A stretch of 64,000 nucleotides of DNA from Roseobacter sp. MH60115 (GCF_015644665.1 NZ_JADOBQ010000003.1:372001-436000); one strand, 5' to 3'; counted from the first letter of the stretch, positions 32,922 through 43,326 are shown. Made by a program: numbers and translations. Notes: generated by a model from the sequence alone, not told the origin.

Positions 32922-33929
32922 ATGGCCGCAACGGCTGAGAATTTCACACCAGATTTCAACGTCGTGGTCGTCGCGCAGGAGGGTCGTCTGACCTATGAGG
33001 CCCTGCTGTTTGCGGCCTCGCTGCGCCATGCCAGCCCGGGTTTCACGGGTCGTCTGTTGATCGCGGAACCGCAACCCGGCCCTTTGTGGCCGAAAGACCC
33101 CCGCATTTCAGACCGAGGCGTGCGGGAGATGCTGGACCGTCTTGAGGCAGAGATCATCCCCTTCGAGACGCGTCACTTCGGCGCCGATTACCCCTACGGC
33201 AATAAGATCGAGATGCTCAGAGCGCTGCCCGAGGGCCAACCATTTGTCTTTTTTGACACCGATACGCTGATCACCGGGGATCTGACGTCGGTGCCGTTCG
33301 ACTTTGACCGCCCCTCCGCCTCGCTCCGGCGGGAAGGCACATGGCCAAAACCGGAACTCTACGGGCCGGGATACAGCGATTTATGGCGATCACTCTACGA
33401 CAAGTTCGGGCTGGACTTCGAAAGCACGCTCGATCCGGACCAGCCGGATGAATATTGGCGGCGCTATCTCTACTTCAATGCAGGTTACTTCTTCTACAGC
33501 TGCCCGCGCCGCTTTGGCGCGCTTTTTGAAGACTACGCGTTGGCCATCCGGGATGATCCGCCAAAGGAGCTCTGCGCGCAGGAAATGACGCCCTGGCTGG
33601 ACCAGATCGCGCTGCCGCTGGTGATCCATGCCTTGGGGGGCGGGCGTGACACGCTGCCGGAGGGGCTGCTCGACGGCTCCGTCAGCTGCCATTACCGCAT
33701 GTTCCCGCTGCTCTATGCCCGCGAAAGCGACAGGGTGATCGAGGTGCTCGAAGAGGTCGCGGCCCCCAACAAGATCAAGAAACTGCTCAAGGCGCACGCA
33801 CCGATCAAGCGGAATGTCTACCAGGGGCGTGGGGCGAAGGTGCGTGCGCTTTTCGATCAGGACAACCTGCCGCGCCGCGAGGCCGCCATCCGCAACCGGA
33901 TCAAATCGGCGGGCTTCTGGATGCGCTGA
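32922..33929 (+). CDS. Glycosyltransferase-like core protein
   Basis: A 335-residue protein with GT-A style features: an N-terminal Rossmann-like region (FNVVVVAQEGRLTYEALLFAASLRHASPGF) and a D-x-D motif (FFDTDTLITGDL) that would bind metal and nucleotide sugar. YFNAGYFFYSCPRRFG and a histidine-containing C-terminal region fit this class. The ATG at 32922 is used; the frame extends upstream to 32889. It is the first core gene right of the island. Specificity is unknown. Confidence 0.7.
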   Translation: MAATAENFTPDFNVVVVAQEGRLTYEALLFAASLRHASPGFTGRLLIAEPQPGPLWPKDPRISDRGVREMLDRLEAEIIPFETRHFGADYPYGNKIEMLRALPEGQPFVFFDTDTLITGDLTSVPFDFDRPSASLRREGTWPKPELYGPGYSDLWRSLYDKFGLDFESTLDPDQPDEYWRRYLYFNAGYFFYSCPRRFGALFEDYALAIRDDPPKELCAQEMTPWLDQIALPLVIHALGGGRDTLPEGLLDGSVSCHYRMFPLLYARESDRVIEVLEEVAAPNKIKKLLKAHAPIKRNVYQGRGAKVRALFDQDNLPRREAAIRNRIKSAGFWMR

Positions 33930-34015
33930 GGCACATGCCTTGCGGGCTGGCACTCTTGTATGCCTGCCCCCCATCGCCTAACGATACCGTTAACGAAGTC
34001 CTCAGGAGGAACCCC

Positions 34016-35308
34016 ATGACAGACGGCCCCGACTACGGTTTTGACACCCTGCAGATCCACGCAGGCGCCCGTCCCGACCCCGCGACCGGTGCGCGCCAGA
34101 CCCCGATTTACCAGACAACGGCCTATGTGTTCCGGGATGCCGACCACGCCGCGGCCCTCTTCAACCTGCAGGAAGTGGGCTTTATCTACTCCCGCCTGAC
34201 CAACCCGACCATCGCTGTGCTGCAGGAGCGGATTGCGACGCTGGAGGGCGGTGTTGGCGCGGCCTGCTGTTCATCGGGGCATGCGGCCCAGATCATGGCG
34301 CTCTTTCCGCTGATGGGGCCGGGCAAGAACATCGTGGCCTCCACGCGCCTTTACGGCGGCACGGTCACGCAGTTTAGCCACACCATCAAACGGTTTGGGT
34401 GGGAGTGCACCTTCGTCGATTTCGACGACCTTGATGCGGTGAAGGCGGCCATCAACGACGACACCCGCGCAGTCTTCTGCGAGGCGATTGCCAACCCCGG
34501 TGGCTACATCACCGACCTTGATACGATCTCGAAGATCTCCGATGCGGCAGGCATTCCGCTGATCGTGGACAACACCTCGGCCACGCCCTACCTCTGCCGC
34601 CCGATCGAGCACGGCGCGACGCTGGTGGTGCATTCCACAACCAAATACCTGACCGGCAACGGCACGGTCACCGGCGGCTGCGTGGTGGATTCAGGCAAAT
34701 TCGACTGGTCGGCCAATGACAAGTTCCCCTCGCTCAGCCAGCCCGAACCAGCCTATCACGGGCTGAAATTCCACGAGACCTTCGGGCCGCTGGCCTTCAC
34801 CTTCCACTCCATCGCCATCGGGCTGCGCGATCTGGGCATGACCATGAACCCGCAGGCTGCGCATTACACGCTGATGGGCACTGAAACCCTCTCGCTGCGG
34901 ATGGAGCGACATGTGGAGAATGCCGAGACCGTGGCGGGTTGGCTCGAGAAAGATCCGCGCGTCGATTATGTCACCTATGCCGGGCTCAAATCCTCGCCCT
35001 ATTTCGACCGGATCAAGAAAATCTGCCCCAAGGGCGCTGGTGGGTTGTTCACCTTTGCCATCAAGGGCGGCTATGAGGCCTGCGTGAAATTCGTCAATGC
35101 GTTAGAGATTTTCAGCCATGTGGCCAACCTTGGCGACACCCGCAGCCTGGTGATCCACTCCGCCTCCACCACCCACCGGCAGTTGACGGCGGAACAGCAG
35201 GAAGCGGCGGGCGCGGGTCCGGGGGTTGTGCGGATTTCCATCGGCACGGAGAACGCTGAAGACCTCATTGCCGATCTGGATCAGGCCCTGGCCAAAGCCA
35301 CGAGCTGA
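34016..35308 (+). CDS. metY: O-acetylhomoserine aminocarboxypropyltransferase
   Basis: A PLP enzyme of the Cys/Met metabolism family that makes homocysteine from O-acetylhomoserine and sulfide. The 430-residue protein shows YSRLTNPTIAVLQERIATLEGG, SSGHAAQIMAL, the PLP aspartate region PLIVDNTSATPYL, and the Schiff-base lysine in HSTTKYLTGNG. The long form with ETFGPLAFTF and the C-terminal LGDTRSLVIHSASTTHRQL marks the O-acetylhomoserine sulfhydrylase subgroup. AGGAGG precedes the start. Confidence 0.93.
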   Translation: MTDGPDYGFDTLQIHAGARPDPATGARQTPIYQTTAYVFRDADHAAALFNLQEVGFIYSRLTNPTIAVLQERIATLEGGVGAACCSSGHAAQIMALFPLMGPGKNIVASTRLYGGTVTQFSHTIKRFGWECTFVDFDDLDAVKAAINDDTRAVFCEAIANPGGYITDLDTISKISDAAGIPLIVDNTSATPYLCRPIEHGATLVVHSTTKYLTGNGTVTGGCVVDSGKFDWSANDKFPSLSQPEPAYHGLKFHETFGPLAFTFHSIAIGLRDLGMTMNPQAAHYTLMGTETLSLRMERHVENAETVAGWLEKDPRVDYVTYAGLKSSPYFDRIKKICPKGAGGLFTFAIKGGYEACVKFVNALEIFSHVANLGDTRSLVIHSASTTHRQLTAEQQEAAGAGPGVVRISIGTENAEDLIADLDQALAKATS

Positions 35309-35315
35309 TACAAGA

Positions 35316-35340
35316 AAGGGGCGCTTCGAGAGCGCCCCTT
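35316..35340. terminator. Bidirectional terminator hairpin
   Basis: AAGGGGCGCT (35316-35325) and AGCGCCCCTT (35331-35340) form a perfect 10-bp stem with loop TCGAG, between the converging metY and SIMPL-domain genes. There is no long T run, as is common in GC-rich alphaproteobacteria. Confidence 0.8.
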
Positions 35341-35361
35341 CCACTTACGGCCAGCGCGGGA

Positions 35362-36054
35362 TCAATCCGCGATGGCAAAGACGATATTGACCTGCGCCGA
35401 GACGGTCAGCTCTCCCGCGGCAATCGGCACATCCGCGGCAGAGCGCGCTGCGGCCATTTCCATCATCTGCGGCCGTGCAAAGCCGCCCTGTTCGCTGATC
35501 GACTGGATAGGCCCCAGCGTCACGCCAGCGGCCTCGGCCAGCTGCTGTGCCCGGTCAACAGCATCCTTGACCGCATCGGCCCGCGCAGCATCCTGAGACG
35601 GCTTTGGCTCCTGCAGCCCAAACGACAACCCATTGAAGGAATTGGCTCCATCCGCGATCACCAGGTCCAGCACGCTGCCCAGCGTGTCCAGATCACGCAC
35701 CCGGACCGTCAACATATTGGTGGCCAGAAAGCCGGTGATCTTGCGTGCGTCTCTGCTGTTGGAATTGTAGTCGGACCAGATGGGCTGCAGCGACAGCTGG
35801 TCGGTCTGCATGTCACGCGGCGCAATCCCGGCGGCTTCCAGACGGGCCAGAACGGCTGTGACCCCTTCGGAGGTCGCCGCCATGGCCGCCGCAGCTTCCT
35901 TGTTCTCATGCGTGACACCCAGCCGAAGCGTTGCCATATCGGGCGTGGTTTCCACCGTGCCGATGCCGGTGGTCGTGATCACCCGCGCGTCGTCCGCCAA
36001 CGCCATCCCGGCACTCAGAACGACAGCCACAAGGCCCCTCAAAACATATCTCAT
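35362..36054 (-). CDS. SIMPL-domain (DUF541) periplasmic protein
   Basis: A 230-residue exported protein with signal peptide (LRGLVAVVLSAGMALA) and the SIMPL/DUF541 domain (VITTTGIGTVETTPDMATLRLGVTHENKEAAAAMAATSEGVTAVL, IAPRDMQTDQLSLQPIWSDYN, ITGFLATNMLTVRVRDLDTLGSVLDL). These proteins form oligomeric rings and are linked to stress and outer-membrane functions; the exact role here is unknown. Confidence 0.85.
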   Translation of the reverse strand: MRYVLRGLVAVVLSAGMALADDARVITTTGIGTVETTPDMATLRLGVTHENKEAAAAMAATSEGVTAVLARLEAAGIAPRDMQTDQLSLQPIWSDYNSNSRDARKITGFLATNMLTVRVRDLDTLGSVLDLVIADGANSFNGLSFGLQEPKPSQDAARADAVKDAVDRAQQLAEAAGVTLGPIQSISEQGGFARPQMMEMAAARSAADVPIAAGELTVSAQVNIVFAIAD

Positions 36055-36211
36055 CGTTATTCTCCTGATTGCTGCGGCATGTGATACCGCATGACCTGCC
36101 TGAGCAAGTCGTTTGCCATCGGTTTGCTTTTCCTCGGCAAAGACCTGCTATATGCTCTGTCTATATATGAACGATCTGTGCAAGAGCCATGATGACTGGT
36201 AAACCCACGCC

Positions 36212-38530
36212 ATGAAACCAAACTTCGCGCTTTCCCTCTCCTTCGACGGCATCCGCCTGCTGCATCGCTCCGGGCAGGAATGGCGCCTGATCGGCGAGGT
36301 TTCGCCGGAGGCAGAAGACCTGGGCGCAAAGCTGGCCGTGCTGCGCAAGACCGCCACCGCGATGGCGCCGGACGGTCTGCGCTGCAAACTGGTCATCCCC
36401 AACGAACAGATACGCTATCTCCGGGTGTCGACCCCGGGGCTCGATCTGGCGGACCGGCGCGATGCGGCGCGCGATGCGCTGGCCGGGGCCACGCCCTACG
36501 CCCTGGATGATCTGGCCTTTGACGTCATCGCAGAGAACGATGTCACGGACGTGGCAGCCGTGGCGTTGGAGACCCTGCAGGAAGCGGAAGAGTTTGCAGT
36601 CGAGCACCGGTTTCACCCCGTAAGTTTCGTTGCAATACCCGAGCCGCAGACCTATGCGGGGGAGCCCTATTTCGGCCCGACCCGCACCGCGCGGGAGCTA
36701 CTGACCCCGGGCCAGACGGTCGAGCCGGACACCACGGCCATCACCATCGCCGGGGATACGGAGACGCCGACAGGTCCGGTGGCCGAAGAGCTGCCCGGCA
36801 TGCCGCCGGTGGCTGAGCCTGCAGCCGATCCCCGACCTGAGACGCCCACATTCAAATCGGCCCGACAGGCGGAGGCGGAGCGCGAAACCAGCCTGCAGGA
36901 TGCCCTGCAAAGCCTGAAGGCCACGGAGCCCAAGGTCGCCGATGTCACGGCCCCTGATCTGCCGCCACGGGAGGTGACGACCGAGGTTGCCGCGTTTTCC
37001 AGCCGCCGTAGTGCGCCGGACCCCGCACCGCTCACCTACGAGACAGGCTCTGCACCCGTGGTTCTGGGCTTCGCGGAACCGGCTGAGCCCTTTGTACCGA
37101 AACAAAGCGCCGCGCCCAAGGCCAGGTCCGTCCGCGCGCCCCTGCCCGCCACGGCCCCGGTGACGACGAAACCGGCAAATGAAGCTGACCGGTTGACGGT
37201 TTTTGGTGCGCGTGACGCTCAGGAATCGACACCGCAAAAGCGCGGCATTCCTTTGGGCCTCGCTGCCGTTCTTGTTCTGGCCATTGCAGGCATCGGCACC
37301 TGGTCGTTCGGCAGCCTGCGGGACCGTATTGCCGGGGGTCCCGGGGGCGAAGCGTCGGAGATCACCGCGATCGAAGTCTCCCCGCCCATCCAGCCCTCCG
37401 CCTCCCTGCTGGACCCCGAGACAAGCGATGCGCGGGAACTGGCCTTGCTGGATCCCGGCCTTACGGATGAAGATGCTGCGGTGCTGGACGCTCTGCGCGC
37501 CCCCCTTGCCGCAGACCCCGCGCCCGAACAATCGCCTGAGGATTTACGGGCAAGCTACGCCGTGACCGGCATCTGGCCCCAGGCCCCCGACGTGCCCGCG
37601 CCGCCCCCTCTGGTCGATATCGAAGACCTCTACGTCACCAGCATTGACCCGATTGAACCCGCCTTTGATGCCGTGGCTTTGCCGCCCGTGACTGCATTTG
37701 CCCGCGATGTGGCACCCGATGCGCCAATCTCGCCTGCTGCGGCAGGGACGACCTTTGCGCTCGATGACCGTGGCCTTGTGGTCCCAACGGCCCAGGGCAC
37801 GCTCAGCCCCGATGGGGTGAAAATCTTCGCCGGTGCGCCGCCGGTGCGGCCTGGGTCATTTCCGTCGCGCGCGGCCACCGCGACCGAGCTTGATCCGGTG
37901 CAAACAGCCCTGGCCGCCTTCCGGCCACAGACGCGCCCCGCCGATCTGATCGAAACTGCCGAACGGGCAACCCTTGACGGGCTTACCCGTTCCGAGCTGG
38001 CCGAACTACGCCCCCCTGCCCGACCGGCGCCCCCTCTTGCGCCGTCCAGCGCCGCCACCGCAAGCCTCGTCCCGCTTGAGGACGGTGCCGCGCCGCTGTC
38101 AGAACAGGGATCGGAGCGGATCGTGGCCAGCAACAAGGATCTGGCGCTTGCCGCCTCATTGCGCCCCGACGCCCGCCCCAGCAACTTCGGACAGATCGTG
38201 GAGAGAGCGCAGCGCACCGCCGCCTCGGCTGCTGCCGTTGGCGCGGCAAGCATCGCCCCACGGGCGGTCGCTCCGAGCATCCCCTCAAGCGCCTCCGTGA
38301 CACGTGAGGCCACCGTCCGCAACGCGATCAACCTGCGTAAAGTGAATCTGATCGGGGTCTATGGCACGCCGTCGAACCGCCGTGCGCTGGTCCGGCTTTC
38401 GAATGGCCGGTACAAGAAAGTCCAGGTCGGCGACCGTATCGACGGCGGCCGCATTTCCGCCATCGGCGAAGGCGAGTTGCGCTACCAAAAACGGGGGCGC
38501 AATCTCGTCCTGAAGATGCCCAAAGGATAG
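36212..38530 (+). CDS. Large Pro/Ala-rich membrane protein with PilP/GspC-like tail
   Basis: A 772-residue protein. Residues 1-140 form an actin-like/PilM-type folded region (FALSLSFDGIRLLHRSGQEWRLIGEV, LVIPNEQIRYLRVSTPGLD). A long Pro/Ala-rich segment follows, with one transmembrane helix near residue 350 (LGLAAVLVLAIAGIGTWSFG), more low-complexity linker, and a C-terminal domain (RKVNLIGVYGTPSNRRALVRLSNGRYKKVQVGDRIDGGRISAIGEGELRY) like the PilP/GspC type of secretion and pilus proteins. It may link an inner-membrane machine to the envelope (inference). Confidence 0.7.
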   Translation: MKPNFALSLSFDGIRLLHRSGQEWRLIGEVSPEAEDLGAKLAVLRKTATAMAPDGLRCKLVIPNEQIRYLRVSTPGLDLADRRDAARDALAGATPYALDDLAFDVIAENDVTDVAAVALETLQEAEEFAVEHRFHPVSFVAIPEPQTYAGEPYFGPTRTARELLTPGQTVEPDTTAITIAGDTETPTGPVAEELPGMPPVAEPAADPRPETPTFKSARQAEAERETSLQDALQSLKATEPKVADVTAPDLPPREVTTEVAAFSSRRSAPDPAPLTYETGSAPVVLGFAEPAEPFVPKQSAAPKARSVRAPLPATAPVTTKPANEADRLTVFGARDAQESTPQKRGIPLGLAAVLVLAIAGIGTWSFGSLRDRIAGGPGGEASEITAIEVSPPIQPSASLLDPETSDARELALLDPGLTDEDAAVLDALRAPLAADPAPEQSPEDLRASYAVTGIWPQAPDVPAPPPLVDIEDLYVTSIDPIEPAFDAVALPPVTAFARDVAPDAPISPAAAGTTFALDDRGLVVPTAQGTLSPDGVKIFAGAPPVRPGSFPSRAATATELDPVQTALAAFRPQTRPADLIETAERATLDGLTRSELAELRPPARPAPPLAPSSAATASLVPLEDGAAPLSEQGSERIVASNKDLALAASLRPDARPSNFGQIVERAQRTAASAAAVGAASIAPRAVAPSIPSSASVTREATVRNAINLRKVNLIGVYGTPSNRRALVRLSNGRYKKVQVGDRIDGGRISAIGEGELRYQKRGRNLVLKMPKG

Positions 38531-38593
38531 CGCTGCCGCCGGTTTTACGTAGGCACCTAGGCGCCAGCAGGTAGGGTGGGCTTCAGGCCACCC

Positions 38594-39688
38594 CTACTCC
38601 GCCGCCAGTTCTCCGCTATCGATCTGCTCCTGCTCGATGCTCTCGAACAGCGCCTTGAAATTCCCCTCGCCAAACCCATCATCGCCCTTGCGCTGAATGA
38701 ACTCGAAGAAAATCGGCCCGATCACGGTTTTCGAAAAAATCTGCAGCAGGATCTTCGTCTCCCCGCCGTCCACGACCCCTTCGCCATCGATCAGGATGCC
38801 GTGCTTCTTCATTCTGTCCACGGGTTCGTCATGGCCAACCACGCGGTCGTGGCTGAGCGTGTAATATGTTTCCGGCGGACCGGGCATGAACTTCAACCCA
38901 CGCGACGCGATCTCATCTGTGCTGTCATAGATGTCGCTTGAGCCCACGGCGATGTGCTGAATACCCTCGCCCTTGTACTTCTTCAGATAGGAAACGATCT
39001 GCCCTGTTTCCCCCCGATCCTCGTTGATCGGAATGCGGATGCGTCCACACGGCGAGGTCAGCGCCCGGCTGAGCAGCCCGGTAAACTTGCCCTCAATGTC
39101 GAAAAACCGGATTTCGCGAAAGTTGAACAGGTCCTCATAGAACTTGAACCATTTGTCCATGTTCCCCTTGTGCACGTTATGCGTCAGATGATCGAGATAG
39201 TAGAACCCAACCCCTGCCGGTTTCGATTGCGCAATCCAGTCATACTCTTCGTTGTAAGGGCTCGTGTCATAGTATTGATCCACGAAATAGAGCAGCGACC
39301 CGCCGATCCCGACAATGGCGGGCACGTCCAGCACTTTGCCCGCCCCCTCATAGGGCTCCGCGCCTTTCGATACGGCATGGTCAAATGCGGCGCGGGCGTC
39401 CGCGACACGCCAGCCCATGGACGGCGCGCAGGGGCCATGCGCCTCGACGAAACGCGCCCCGAAACTGTCTGCTTCTGCGTTCAGCACATAGGTGATATCG
39501 CCCTGCTGCCATAACTCGACATTCTTGCTTTTGTGATTGGCGACATGGGCATAGCCCATACGCGCAAAAAGATCGCGCAACTCTTGCGGATCGGGATGGG
39601 CAAACTCAACGAACTCGAACCCATCCGTCCCGGCGGGATTCTCCTCGGTGATCGTGGATTTCGGTGCGTCATGCGGGAAAGGGCCCAT
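38594..39688 (-). CDS. hppD: 4-hydroxyphenylpyruvate dioxygenase
   Basis: Fe(II) dioxygenase turning 4-hydroxyphenylpyruvate into homogentisate in tyrosine degradation. The 364-residue protein has two VOC domains; the C-terminal one carries the iron ligands in DHLTHNV, QHIAVGS and FFEFIQRKG. FNFREIRFFDIEGKFTGLLSRALTSPCGRIRIPINE is characteristic. An Lrp-type regulator is encoded divergently with a 158-bp gap, which likely responds to aromatic or branched amino acids and controls this gene. Confidence 0.95.
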   Translation of the reverse strand: MGPFPHDAPKSTITEENPAGTDGFEFVEFAHPDPQELRDLFARMGYAHVANHKSKNVELWQQGDITYVLNAEADSFGARFVEAHGPCAPSMGWRVADARAAFDHAVSKGAEPYEGAGKVLDVPAIVGIGGSLLYFVDQYYDTSPYNEEYDWIAQSKPAGVGFYYLDHLTHNVHKGNMDKWFKFYEDLFNFREIRFFDIEGKFTGLLSRALTSPCGRIRIPINEDRGETGQIVSYLKKYKGEGIQHIAVGSSDIYDSTDEIASRGLKFMPGPPETYYTLSHDRVVGHDEPVDRMKKHGILIDGEGVVDGGETKILLQIFSKTVIGPIFFEFIQRKGDDGFGEGNFKALFESIEQEQIDSGELAAE

Positions 39689-39846
39689 GGTGATCTCCAG
39701 TCAGCAAAGCGAGTCGCGCCCGATGCGCGAATTTCGAGCAGAATACAGCCTTTCAGGCGCATTTTCCGCGCAATCTCCAGGGCAAGCATGGACGCAGACG
39801 CGGAAATCCCGCATGATAGCCAAGCCAAATGCGAAAGACCCGCATC

Positions 39847-40302
39847 ATGCTCGACGATACCGACACCCGCCTCCTGCAAGCCCTGCAGCGGAACGCCCAC
39901 CTGACGGCGCAGCAGTTGGGCGAGATGCTGAACCTCTCCTCCAGCCAGGCGGGCCGCCGCCGCCAGCGGCTGGAAGCCGACGGCTACATCCGCGCCTATG
40001 TCGCGCGGCTCGATCCTGCCCATCTGGGGCTGCAGGTTCAGGGCTTTGTGCAGGTGCACCTGGGCACGCACGGGCCGGATCACTCCAAGAGCTTCGCCCG
40101 CCTCGTCAACACCCGCCCGGAGATCACGAGCGCATGGACAATGACCGGCGATGCGGATTATCTTTTGCGGGTTTACTGCGCTGATTTACCGGCCCTGAAC
40201 GCGCTGATCCACGACGTTTTGCTGCCGCATCCGGCTGTGGCACGGGTGCATAGTCAGATCGTGATGGACCAGCTGAAATCCGATGGGCCCCTGCCCACCT
40301 GA
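39847..40302 (+). CDS. Lrp/AsnC-family transcriptional regulator
   Basis: A 151-residue regulator with N-terminal HTH (LDDTDTRLLQALQRNAHLTAQQLGEMLNLSSSQAGRRRQRLEADGYI) and C-terminal RAM domain (VQGFVQVHLGTHG, SAWTMTGDADYLLRVYC). The start at 39847 gives the canonical MLDDTD beginning; 39829 is possible. Divergent from hppD, so hppD is the likely target. It ends 25 bp before the antiporter gene. Confidence 0.92.
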   Translation: MLDDTDTRLLQALQRNAHLTAQQLGEMLNLSSSQAGRRRQRLEADGYIRAYVARLDPAHLGLQVQGFVQVHLGTHGPDHSKSFARLVNTRPEITSAWTMTGDADYLLRVYCADLPALNALIHDVLLPHPAVARVHSQIVMDQLKSDGPLPT

Positions 40303-40327
40303 CCCCCGATGAGGAGACGTCACCCAC

Positions 40328-42202
40328 ATGGATAGCTTCCTGTTCCAGGCCTCGATCTACCTGGCCGCCGCAGTCATTGCGGTGCCCTTCGCCTCGCGTT
40401 TGGGGCTGGGGTCGGTGCTGGGCTACCTGGCCGCCGGGATCATCATTGGTCCGGTCCTGGGCCTGGTCGGATCCGAGACCGAAGATCTGCAGCATTTCGC
40501 CGAATTTGGGGTGGTGATGATGCTTTTCCTGATCGGGCTGGAACTGGAACCCCGCGCCCTCTGGGACATGCGGCACAGGCTCATCGGCCTGGGCGGGCTG
40601 CAGATCGTGATTAGCGCGCTGGCCCTGATGGCCATTGCCATGGCCTACAACCAGCCATGGGGCGTCGCCTTGGCGATCGGTCTGGCGCTCTCGCTCAGCT
40701 CCACCGCCATCGTGCTGCAAACCCTGTCGGAAAAGGGGCTGATGCAGACCAGTGGTGGCCGATCCGTGTTCTCAGTCTTGCTGACACAGGATATTGCGGT
40801 GATCCCGATCCTCGCCTTCCTGCCGCTGCTGGCCGCCACTGTACCGGCGCAGATTGCCACCGATGGCTCGATCCAGCGCGGTGGCGAGGACGCGCACGAC
40901 AAGGCCCACCACAGCCTCTCTCTGGTCGAAGGCCTGCCCGGTTGGGGCGTGACGCTGGTCACCATTGCCGCCATCGCCGCCGTCATCTTTGCAGGCGTCT
41001 TCCTGACCCGTCCGCTGTTTCGCTACATCCATTCCGCGCGGCTGCGCGAGATGTATACCGCGCTGGCGCTGCTGATCGTCGTCGGCATCTCCTTTCTGAT
41101 GACACTGGTGGGTCTCTCGCCCGCGCTTGGCGCTTTTCTGGCGGGCGTCGTCCTGGCCAGTTCCGAATTCCGCCATGAGCTGGAAACCGACCTTGAGCCC
41201 TTCAAGGGCCTGCTGCTCGGGCTTTTCTTCATCACCGTGGGCGCCGGTATCAATTTCACACTGCTCTTCAACAATGTGGCGGGCATCGTCGCCATGGCGC
41301 TGCTGGTCATTGTCGTAAAGGGCGTCATTCTTTTCTTCCTCGGCCGCGCCTTCAAGCTCAAGGGCAAGGACCACTGGCTCTTCACGCTCGCCCTGGCGCA
41401 AGCTGGCGAATTCGGTTTTGTCCTGGTGTCCTTTTCCGTGGTTCAGGGGGTTATTCCACGTGGGGTGGCGGAAACCCTGCTGCTCGTCATCTCGATTTCG
41501 ATGCTGATCACGCCCCTGCTCTTCATCATCTACGATCTGCTGTCGAAACGCGCGCCCGACACCAGCGAACAGCATCCAGACGACGAGATCGACATCGAAG
41601 GGCCGGTCATCATCGCGGGCATTGGTCGGTTCGGTCAGATCGTGAACCGGCTGGTGCAGGCAAACGGTTTCAACACCGTCGTGCTCGATCATGACATGGA
41701 AACCATCGCCGTCATGCGCCGGTTCGGGTTCAAGGGGTTTCTGGGCGATCCGACCCGACCGGATATCCTGCGCGCGGCGGGGCTGGAATCGGCACGGGTT
41801 CTGGTCGTCGCGCTGGACGATCCGGAGGCCGCCATCAAGCTGGTGCAATACGCCCGCAAGCTACGGCCCGGGTTGCACATCGTCGCCCGCGCCCGCGACC
41901 GCACCCATGTCTACCGGCTCTACCAGGCCGGTGCGGATGACATCGTGCGCGAGCTTTTCGACAGTTCCCTGCGCGCCGGACGCTATGTGCTGGAGAACAT
42001 GGGGCTCAGCGAATATGAGGCCTCGGAAGCGGAGCGGATTTTCTACCATCACGACCGCCACTCCGTGCAGGAGTTGGCACAGCTTTGGGATCCGGCGGTT
42101 CCGGCCAGCCAGAACCCCGCCTACCTCGCTCGTGCCAAGGAGTTGCAGAAAGAGCTGGAGACCGCCTTCCTCAGCCGGGATGCGGAGAAAAAGCAGGCCT
42201 GA
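40328..42202 (+). CDS. CPA2-family K+/H+ antiporter (KefB/KefC type)
   Basis: A 624-residue antiporter: about 12 transmembrane helices in residues 1-400 (LGLGSVLGYLAAGIIIGPVLG, LFLIGLELEP, LSLSSTAIVLQTLSEKGL), then a cytoplasmic TrkA-N Rossmann domain (GPVIIAGIGRFGQIVNRLVQ, VLDHDMETIAVMRRFGFKGFLGDPTRPDILRAAG) that binds NAD(H). It exports K+ in exchange for protons, often in response to electrophile stress or pH. Confidence 0.92.
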   Translation: MDSFLFQASIYLAAAVIAVPFASRLGLGSVLGYLAAGIIIGPVLGLVGSETEDLQHFAEFGVVMMLFLIGLELEPRALWDMRHRLIGLGGLQIVISALALMAIAMAYNQPWGVALAIGLALSLSSTAIVLQTLSEKGLMQTSGGRSVFSVLLTQDIAVIPILAFLPLLAATVPAQIATDGSIQRGGEDAHDKAHHSLSLVEGLPGWGVTLVTIAAIAAVIFAGVFLTRPLFRYIHSARLREMYTALALLIVVGISFLMTLVGLSPALGAFLAGVVLASSEFRHELETDLEPFKGLLLGLFFITVGAGINFTLLFNNVAGIVAMALLVIVVKGVILFFLGRAFKLKGKDHWLFTLALAQAGEFGFVLVSFSVVQGVIPRGVAETLLLVISISMLITPLLFIIYDLLSKRAPDTSEQHPDDEIDIEGPVIIAGIGRFGQIVNRLVQANGFNTVVLDHDMETIAVMRRFGFKGFLGDPTRPDILRAAGLESARVLVVALDDPEAAIKLVQYARKLRPGLHIVARARDRTHVYRLYQAGADDIVRELFDSSLRAGRYVLENMGLSEYEASEAERIFYHHDRHSVQELAQLWDPAVPASQNPAYLARAKELQKELETAFLSRDAEKKQA

Positions 42203-42231
42203 ACTCGTGTTGGTTCTATCAGCCCAAGCGG

Positions 42232-43245
42232 TCAGGCGTCGGTGACACCGGCCTCTGCGAAAGTGGCCATGCCGCTCAGGCAGGCAACGGCGCCTTTCAA
42301 CACACCGATGGAGAGCGCCGCGCCCGAGGCTTCGCCCAAGCGCAGGCCAAGCGACAACAGGGGCTCTTTACCCAGGGCGTCCAGCATCCTTTGATGCGCG
42401 CCTTCGGCACTGAGATGGCTGGCAACGCAATGATCCAGTGATCCGGCCACGGTCTTTTCCAGACAGGCGGCGGCGGCACAACAAATGAAACCGTCCAGCA
42501 GGACCGGGATACGCAGGCTCCGCGCCCGCGCAATGGCCCCCGCCATGGCCGCCACCTCGCGCCCGCCCAAACGGCGCAGGGTCTCCAGACCATCGCCCTG
42601 TCCCCCGTGCAGCGCAACGCCATCAGCCACCACACGGGTCTTGATCTCCAACCCCGCATCATCCACGCCTGTGCCGCGCCCGGTCCAGTCCAAGGCGGTG
42701 CCGCCAAAAAGAGCCGCCGCCAGCGCCGCCGCAGAGGTGGTATTGCCGATGCCCATCTCGCCGGTGACCAGCACGTCTGCGCCTTCATCCACCGCTGTCC
42801 AGCCTGTCTGCAGGGCCTCGACCAGGTCCGCCGCGCTCATCGCGGCGGTTTGGGTGAAATCCGCGGTCGGCCTGTCGAGCGCGAGCGCATGCACGTCAAG
42901 CTGCGCGCTAAAGGTGCGCGCCAACTGGTTGATCGCGGCCCCGCCGTGCTGGAAGTTCAGCACCATCTGCGCGGTCACTTCCGACGGGAAGGCCGACACC
43001 CCCTGCGCCGCAACCCCGTGATTTCCGGCAAAGACAATGATCTGCGGTTTCTCGACCACCGGGCGCGCGGTGCCGCACCAGCCCGCATACCAGATGGCGA
43101 GTTCTTCCAAACGCCCCAACGCGGCGGGCGGTTTGGTCAGCTGGCCATTGCGCGCGGTGGCAGCGGCCATGGCTTCTGCGTCGTTGCCCGGCTGTGCGGC
43201 CAGAAGGGACCGGAAACCGGCCATGTCCGAAAAAGCTGCTGTCAT
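42232..43245 (-). CDS. cobT: Nicotinate-nucleotide-dimethylbenzimidazole phosphoribosyltransferase
   Basis: Makes alpha-ribazole phosphate for the lower loop of cobalamin. The 337-residue protein has [48 protein letters not shown] and the C-terminal [13 protein letters not shown] containing the catalytic glutamate. Start 43245 has GAGGGA upstream; the frame's upstream extension is not used. Divergent from cobS with an 81-bp gap, so both late B12 genes likely share a control region. No cobalamin riboswitch is evident in that short gap. Confidence 0.95.
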   Translation of the reverse strand: MTAAFSDMAGFRSLLAAQPGNDAEAMAAATARNGQLTKPPAALGRLEELAIWYAGWCGTARPVVEKPQIIVFAGNHGVAAQGVSAFPSEVTAQMVLNFQHGGAAINQLARTFSAQLDVHALALDRPTADFTQTAAMSAADLVEALQTGWTAVDEGADVLVTGEMGIGNTTSAAALAAALFGGTALDWTGRGTGVDDAGLEIKTRVVADGVALHGGQGDGLETLRRLGGREVAAMAGAIARARSLRIPVLLDGFICCAAAACLEKTVAGSLDHCVASHLSAEGAHQRMLDALGKEPLLSLGLRLGEASGAALSIGVLKGAVACLSGMATFAEAGVTDA

Positions 43246-43326
43246 GGGGTCCCTCGGTTGCAACATCCTGCGCACCTGATTACCCAATGAACACGTCCCC
43301 ACAAGCCTCGAACGACACGGCACCGT

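Noticed and set aside
43246-43326. Cobalamin riboswitch between cobT and cobS
   Set aside because: The gap is only 81 bp and no B12-box-like conserved sequence was seen.
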